This document shows positions 6,922 through 10,809 of a stretch of 10,809 nt of DNA, in pieces. The position numbers and the translations under genes are program-made. Source of the stretch: Candidatus Ancillula trichonymphae ImTpAt (GTDB taxonomy: Bacteria > Actinomycetota > Actinomycetes > Actinomycetales > Bifidobacteriaceae); assembly GCA_000485475.1 (NCBI GenBank), contig AXYY01000053.1:1-10809 (forward strand), written 5' to 3'. The notes beneath the pieces were generated by a model. That model saw only the letters and a list, made by a program, of their open reading frames with translations, was not told where the DNA came from and ran no database searches. The stretch's first letter is position 1; each line of letters opens with the position of its first letter.

Positions 6922-7658
6922 TAGATCACAGAACTACTAACGCGCACGGCCTGTGCGTCTTGAATTTTAGCAAGTGCATCGGCGTATTCTTGACGCGCAC
7001 CCTCCGAACGCACTTCTTGTAGCATCAAATCATCAATTCCTTTTGCGCTCAACTCCTCTTTCAGCCGCGAGATTGCGGAATCATCAAGAACAAACGGATC
7101 AACTGTTGTGCGGAACTGAACGCCTAGTGGACGGTTTGTGTTCTTGCGCCGTTCGCGCTCAGCAAGCACCAAATTGAGGCTCTTTCGTGCGACTACTTCA
7201 GACGCACTCGTCTTGGTAATGGCATCATAAAGTCCAACCGGTGCCTTGACATCAAAACCAATCCAGTCAAGATACGGCAGAAGTCTTTTGAGGTTGTTTG
7301 GATACGCACCAGCTGTGTGAAGACCAATTTTATATGCAGCAGTATCTTTTATAAAACTAGCACTATCAATTGCCAGAATTTCCTTGACACTATCCAGTAA
7401 CGCACCATTTTCGCCAGACTGCATCAGTGCTTCACCGCCACTAAAAACCACGCCGTCTAGCAAACCAACTCGACTCCTCAAGAACTCCAGAATCGTATCA
7501 AACTGCACATCACCTCTTATCTGTGGGTCCAGAATTTGGTAGTTGTGGCAGTAACTGCAGCGCCAAGGGCAACCTTGTAGAAAAATAGTCGTCACGATAT
7601 TGCCGGGCCAGTCAACAGTTGAAAGCTTTGTCCAACCTGCAATGTTCAACTCGTTCAT
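6921..7658 (-). CDS. Anaerobic ribonucleotide reductase-activating protein-like radical SAM protein (NrdG2 type)
   Basis: This is a predicted radical SAM activase that would install a glycyl radical on a class III ribonucleotide reductase (NrdD). The cluster-binding motif CPWRCSYCHN gives C30-x3-C34-x2-C37, and the N-terminus GWTKLSTVDWPGNIVTTIFLQ is characteristic of the NrdG-like (TIGR02495-type) branch. VVFSGGEALMQ carries the SAM-binding GGE, and WIGFDVKAP follows, as in that family. At 245 residues it has the length of this subgroup and is longer than the roughly 155-residue enterobacterial NrdG. The ATG at 7658 has a good GGAAG about 4 nt upstream. It lies 29 bp after sepH and its stop overlaps the rlmN start. 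No nrdD is present in this window, so the partner is inferred, not seen. Confidence 0.88.
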   Translation of the reverse strand: MNELNIAGWTKLSTVDWPGNIVTTIFLQGCPWRCSYCHNYQILDPQIRGDVQFDTILEFLRSRVGLLDGVVFSGGEALMQSGENGALLDSVKEILAIDSASFIKDTAAYKIGLHTAGAYPNNLKRLLPYLDWIGFDVKAPVGLYDAITKTSASEVVARKSLNLVLAERERRKNTNRPLGVQFRTTVDPFVLDDSAISRLKEELSAKGIDDLMLQEVRSEGARQEYADALAKIQDAQAVRVSSSVI

Positions 7659-7687
7659 ATTACTTCCACCCGCACTTCACATCATGA

Positions 7688-9010
7688 TTACGCAGCAGTT
7701 GGTAAATCATCATCTTGCTCACCATCGGACTTCGGAAACATGACCTCATCCCAACTGGGAACCTTTGTGCGTGTCTTGCGTTTCTTTGCAAGCTTCTCGC
7801 GCATACGACCAGTTATATTAACACTATCAGTGTGCGTGTCCTCTTTTTCGGCACCGATCGGAGTAACAAATGACCCAAAATTGGGAACAGCGGACTCATC
7901 AGTGTCATCATTTTGATGTGCATCGCCCTTTTCAGATGCTGCTAGGTTAAGAATTGAAAGCACAGGGCGACTAGTTATATCTGCACGAAAACCATTAGCA
8001 CCCTTAGAATCTTCCACCTGACCATCTGCACGGTTCCTCGTTTGACTCTCCGTTGGTTCTACCGCCTGATCGGTATCTTCATGCTCAAGCGACTCCACCT
8101 CATTTCGTTGACCACCAGAATAGTCGGGGTTGATGTTCTGATAACTAGTGTCTATAATTTGCTTAGCAGTCTGTGTCTGAAAATCAGCATCAAAGGATTT
8201 AAGCAACTCCTTAAGTCTCAAACCCGTCGAAAAACTCACTGTATGATACTCTTCACTACTTGGCGTAACAGTCTTATTCTTCTTTTCTAAACCTAAAAAA
8301 ATCGGCTCATCATCAAATGCGGCATCTTCGTAGTACTTCGTAATTTTTCGTGCTACTTCATTGCTCTCAGATATAATGGACAACTTCGGGTCCCAAGTCC
8401 AAATAGCAACAGTCTTCTTACCTTCAAGTTCAAATTCCACCTGTATTACCCACGGCTTGTGTTCATTCTTGGTTGCATTCCAATGCACATCCAACCGATC
8501 TATGTTGCAAAAGTCAAAGTACTCATTCACAACATCAACGAGTGTACGCCCCCTTTTGGCGGATCGCGCGCTCAAGTGCATGAACTGATCTATAATTAGT
8601 ATCTTCTCGCGCCTGACTTGCAGTGAATAACGCTTGACTTTTTCTATGGGGACCTCAAACTTGTGCGCAATCTCTTCTTCACTGAGTCCACTTCTAATCT
8701 GCTGCTGAATCTCGCGCGGAGTAAGACCTTGTCCGCCACTTATGTCTTCGCTAATGCGGGATTCTGCGACGCGCGCATGAGCTAGTTCCTTTTTGGTGCC
8801 CCTTTCTGAAGACGCACCAGAAAGAGGACGTGCACTTTCTGCACTCTCAACAGCAACACGCTCATCATCAACGCGTTTGTTCGATCGCACTGCCAAAGCA
8901 TCTTCTAGTGCCTTCGTGAGCGGCACAGCAACAGTTTCGCTGTCACCAACCTTGATTATCAACAACTTCTCATCCTGTTCGTCTATCCGAAGAAACTTAC
9001 CCTGCAGCAT
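7688..9010 (-). CDS. sepH: Septation protein SepH (DUF3071)
   Basis: SepH is an actinobacterial cell-division protein that in Streptomyces and mycobacteria binds FtsZ and stimulates its assembly. Seen here: an N-terminal small beta-rich region (KFLRIDEQDEKLLIIKV), then a helix-turn-helix-like DUF3071 core including LTPREIQQQIRSGLSEEEIA and VPIEKVKRY. TLVDVVNEYF and a Trp-rich segment (PWVIQVEFEL, TVAIWTWDP) follow. A long polar, acidic, probably disordered stretch separates this from the conserved C-terminal RTKVPSWDEVMF motif. The product is 440 residues. I chose the ATG at 9010 over the one at 9019 because a TATAAT (9023-9018) overlaps the upstream ATG and places the predicted transcription start on the A of the 9010 ATG, so the message is probably leaderless. 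It is the first gene of a probable five-gene string ending in recO. Confidence 0.92.
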   Translation of the reverse strand: MLQGKFLRIDEQDEKLLIIKVGDSETVAVPLTKALEDALAVRSNKRVDDERVAVESAESARPLSGASSERGTKKELAHARVAESRISEDISGGQGLTPREIQQQIRSGLSEEEIAHKFEVPIEKVKRYSLQVRREKILIIDQFMHLSARSAKRGRTLVDVVNEYFDFCNIDRLDVHWNATKNEHKPWVIQVEFELEGKKTVAIWTWDPKLSIISESNEVARKITKYYEDAAFDDEPIFLGLEKKNKTVTPSSEEYHTVSFSTGLRLKELLKSFDADFQTQTAKQIIDTSYQNINPDYSGGQRNEVESLEHEDTDQAVEPTESQTRNRADGQVEDSKGANGFRADITSRPVLSILNLAASEKGDAHQNDDTDESAVPNFGSFVTPIGAEKEDTHTDSVNITGRMREKLAKKRKTRTKVPSWDEVMFPKSDGEQDDDLPTAA

Positions 9011-9017
9011 ACGCCAC

Positions 9018-9046
9018 ATTATACCATACTTTTAGGCAATATGCAA
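9018..9046 (-). promoter_or_regulatory. Extended -10 promoter of sepH, leaderless
   Basis: The minus strand reads TTGCAT (9046-9041), 17 bp, TATAAT (9023-9018), preceded by TGG to form an extended -10 (TGGTATAAT). Seven nt (GTGGCGT) separate the -10 from the ATG at 9010, so the expected +1 coincides with the start codon. No Shine-Dalgarno is visible. The whole promoter sits in the gap just after the gltX stop at 9053-9051. Confidence 0.72.
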
Positions 9047-9050
9047 CTAT

Positions 9051-10643
9051 TCATATAATTAAACTTGGTGTAGATATAAACTTCTTAAGTCTAACAACAA
9101 CTTGTAGTTTTCTAAGAATCTCCATTGACTCGAAGAGCGGAGGTGAAACGCGTCTTCCACTGATGGCAACTCGAAGTGGCGTAAATGCAACTCGCGGTTT
9201 TAGACCACACTCAACAACCAGTAGTTGGTTCAACTTGTCGTGCAAATTAGCAGCAGTAAATGCGTCTTGCTGAACAGTTTCGAGCAGTTCCAGCGCCTTT
9301 TGAACAACTTCACGGGCGCCTGAAATCTTCTTCACCTGATCCAAAGCATCATCTTCATATTCTAGAGCGTCCGAATCAACCAGCAAAAAGCCCAGCATCT
9401 CTCGCGCTTGCCCTAGCAGCCGAATGCGCTCCTGAATTAACGGTGCACCCAAGTCCAACACGCGCCTCTCATGATCAGTAAGTTCATCGTATTCATCACT
9501 GGAAGTAAGCGGTTTATGAGCTGTCAAATGCGGCATTTCAGGCTCGCTACTTTGCAGCTGTTTAATCAGGTCCAGCTCGAGAAGAGGTTCAGAAATATTA
9601 CCATACAAATACGGAACTACTCTTTGCTTGAAGTCATCTGCGTCCAATCTACGAATATGTTCTGCGTTGATTGCAGTGCACTTCTTCGCATCAAACTTCG
9701 CAGGATTCGCAAGAACACTTCCCGGCTCAAACTCCTTGATCAATTCATCAACAGTAAAAACATCTCGGTCCGGAGCAATCGACCAACCAAGTAGTGCCAA
9801 GTAATTCAACAGACCTTCAGGAATCATGCCGTTCTCGCGATGCAGGAAGAGATTCGATTCAGGATCTCGCTTACTCAACTTCTTATTACCCTCACCCATC
9901 ACATATGGCAGATGTCCAAATTTGGGCATGGTCTTGGCAATTCCCAACTCCAGAAGCGCATTATACAGGGCAATTTGACGAGAAGTTGACGAAAGCAGAT
10001 CCTCACCACGCAAGATGTAGTTTATTTCCATCAACGCGTCATCAACAGGATTAACAAGTGTGTAAAGCGGCTGCCCGTTTGCACGAACTACAACAAAATC
10101 CGGAATACTACCAGCCTTGAATGTGACCGCGCCCCGCACAAGATCAGTAAAAGTTATGTCATCATTTGGCATTCGCAGCCGAATTGATGGCTTTCTACCA
10201 CTAGCCTCAAACTCCTCAATTTGTGCAGGTGTCAGGTTTCTGTCAAAGCCATCATAGCCCATCTGCTTCGGCCGACCAGCAGCTTCGTTACGCGCCTGGA
10301 TTTCTTCAGGTGTTGAAAATGACTTGTAGGCAAAACCACTCTCAAGCAATTTTTCCACAACAGTTTTGTAAATGTCTAGGCGCTGACTTTGGCGGTATGG
10401 TGCATGTGGTCCGCCGATTTCCGCACCCTCATCCCAATCCAGACCAAGCCATTTGAGCGCCTGCACAATCATCTTGTAGCTATCTTCAGAATCTCTTTCT
10501 TGGTCTGTGTCTTCAATTCGAAATACAAAACTACCACCCGCATGCCGCGCGTACGCCCAGTTAAACAGGCAGGTTCGAATCAATCCCACATGCGGAGTTC
10601 CCGTTGGTGAGGGGCAAAATCTGACTCTAACACTTTCACTCAT
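9051..10643 (-). CDS. gltX: Glutamyl-tRNA synthetase (GluRS)
   Basis: It charges tRNA-Glu with glutamate using ATP. In organisms lacking GlnRS it also misacylates tRNA-Gln for GatCAB amidation; whether that holds here cannot be seen. It is a class I synthetase of 530 residues. Seen in order: the HIGH-type motif in PSPTGTPHVGLIRT (11-24), FRIEDTDQER, YTLVNPVDDALMEI, ILRGEDLLSST, the KMSKS-type KLSKR at about residue 255, and C-terminal anticodon-binding features ending with PLRVAISGRRVSPPLFESM. An acidic stretch at about residues 365-395 (QSSEPEMPHL onward) may be a lineage-specific insert. The ATG at 10643 is supported by the usual N-terminus VRVRFCPSPTG and by a -10-like TATAGT six nt upstream, which suggests a leaderless start; there is no Shine-Dalgarno. 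Confidence 0.97.
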   Translation of the reverse strand: MSESVRVRFCPSPTGTPHVGLIRTCLFNWAYARHAGGSFVFRIEDTDQERDSEDSYKMIVQALKWLGLDWDEGAEIGGPHAPYRQSQRLDIYKTVVEKLLESGFAYKSFSTPEEIQARNEAAGRPKQMGYDGFDRNLTPAQIEEFEASGRKPSIRLRMPNDDITFTDLVRGAVTFKAGSIPDFVVVRANGQPLYTLVNPVDDALMEINYILRGEDLLSSTSRQIALYNALLELGIAKTMPKFGHLPYVMGEGNKKLSKRDPESNLFLHRENGMIPEGLLNYLALLGWSIAPDRDVFTVDELIKEFEPGSVLANPAKFDAKKCTAINAEHIRRLDADDFKQRVVPYLYGNISEPLLELDLIKQLQSSEPEMPHLTAHKPLTSSDEYDELTDHERRVLDLGAPLIQERIRLLGQAREMLGFLLVDSDALEYEDDALDQVKKISGAREVVQKALELLETVQQDAFTAANLHDKLNQLLVVECGLKPRVAFTPLRVAISGRRVSPPLFESMEILRKLQVVVRLKKFISTPSLII

Positions 10644-10649
10644 AGATGC

Positions 10650-10655
10650 ACTATA
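10650..10655 (-). promoter_or_regulatory. Candidate -10 element of gltX, leaderless
   Basis: TATAGT on the minus strand is followed by six nt (GCATCT) and then the gltX ATG at 10643, the TANNNT-N6/7-ATG layout of actinobacterial leaderless messages. No good -35 is present at 16-18 bp spacing, so this call is weaker than the sepH promoter. Confidence 0.5.
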
Positions 10656-10667
10656 TTACAAAAGTCC

Positions 10668-10682
10668 GACTCTTCTGGAGTC
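10668..10682. repeat. Short inverted repeat upstream of gltX
   Basis: GACTC and GAGTC are 5-bp perfect inverted arms around a 5-nt loop (TTCTG on the + strand). The repeat lies 25-39 nt before the gltX start, in the -35 area of its candidate promoter, and 19 bp after the stop of the upstream membrane gene. On the minus strand it is followed by GGACTTTTG, so it could be a weak terminator or an operator. It is short enough to be chance. Confidence 0.3.
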
Positions 10683-10701
10683 TAACTACTTAAGGACGCA
10701 C

Positions 10702-10809
10702 TCACTTCCACTTCGTCGACAACCCAAAGCCAACAATTATAAAACCGAATCCTGCAGCGAGATTTCCGTAGCGCAATGCGGGCACAGGATAACCACCGAT
10801 TGATGCGGT
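10702..10809 (-). CDS. C-terminal end of an unidentified membrane protein (partial)
   Basis: The minus-strand frame is open from the right edge of the window to a TGA at 10704-10702, giving 35 residues. The sequence PALRYGNLAAGFGFIIVGFG has one hydrophobic segment (about residues 18-30) and a short polar tail, LSTKWK, which looks like the last transmembrane helix of a membrane protein. I do not recognise the family. It lies on the same strand as gltX, 58 bp upstream, and is too short for a firm call; the frame could be open by chance. Confidence 0.5.
   Translation of the reverse strand, partial: TASIGGYPVPALRYGNLAAGFGFIIVGFGLSTKWK

Noticed and set aside
10507..10803. 98-codon + strand open frame at the right end
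   Set aside because: It is antisense to the gltX N-terminus and its promoter region and has no recognisable domain.
1..10809. CRISPR array, toxin-antitoxin, phage-defence or insertion-sequence genes
   Set aside because: I found no regularly spaced repeats, transposase motifs, terminal inverted repeats or defence-type domains on either strand.

Overview
The window looks like chromosome of a moderately AT-rich member of the Actinomycetota (class Actinomycetes). The taxonomic markers are a SepH (DUF3071) division protein, a DUF4193 zinc-ribbon protein directly upstream of dut, and probable leaderless transcripts, all typical of that class. Base composition is far below that of high-GC actinomycetes, which suggests a low-GC or reduced lineage (Tropheryma-, Bifidobacteriaceae- or Actinomycetaceae-like). 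I cannot resolve the genus.

Left region (1-1901, + strand) is the wreck of one large polytopic membrane protein. Pieces of it can be read in all three forward frames, with recognisable motifs in the right order, but frameshifts and stops interrupt it everywhere. It resembles the YfhO-like / '6-pyruvoyl-tetrahydropterin synthase-related' membrane proteins (GT-C-like). An exact consensus sigma-70 promoter then drives a tRNA-Tyr(GTA), followed by a CynX/NimT-type MFS transporter. The transporter ends 1 bp from the end of convergent dut.

Everything from 3477 to the right edge is on the minus strand. In transcription order it holds: the C-terminus of an unidentified membrane protein (right edge); gltX (glutamyl-tRNA synthetase) with a leaderless-type promoter; then a compact string sepH - nrdG-like radical SAM activase - rlmN - fructosamine kinase-family protein - recO with gaps of 0-29 bp or overlaps, probably one operon starting from a leaderless sepH promoter; then a separate unit DUF4193 - dut with its own promoter and a strong Shine-Dalgarno. 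The mix is housekeeping: tRNA charging, division, rRNA methylation, recombination repair and nucleotide-pool sanitation.

The most notable points are that rlmN is split by an apparent one-base deletion in a G-run, RecO lacks the usual zinc-finger segment, sepH and gltX appear to be translated from leaderless mRNAs, and the left membrane gene is in advanced decay. I see no mobile element, CRISPR array or defence system, and no convincing new multi-gene system.
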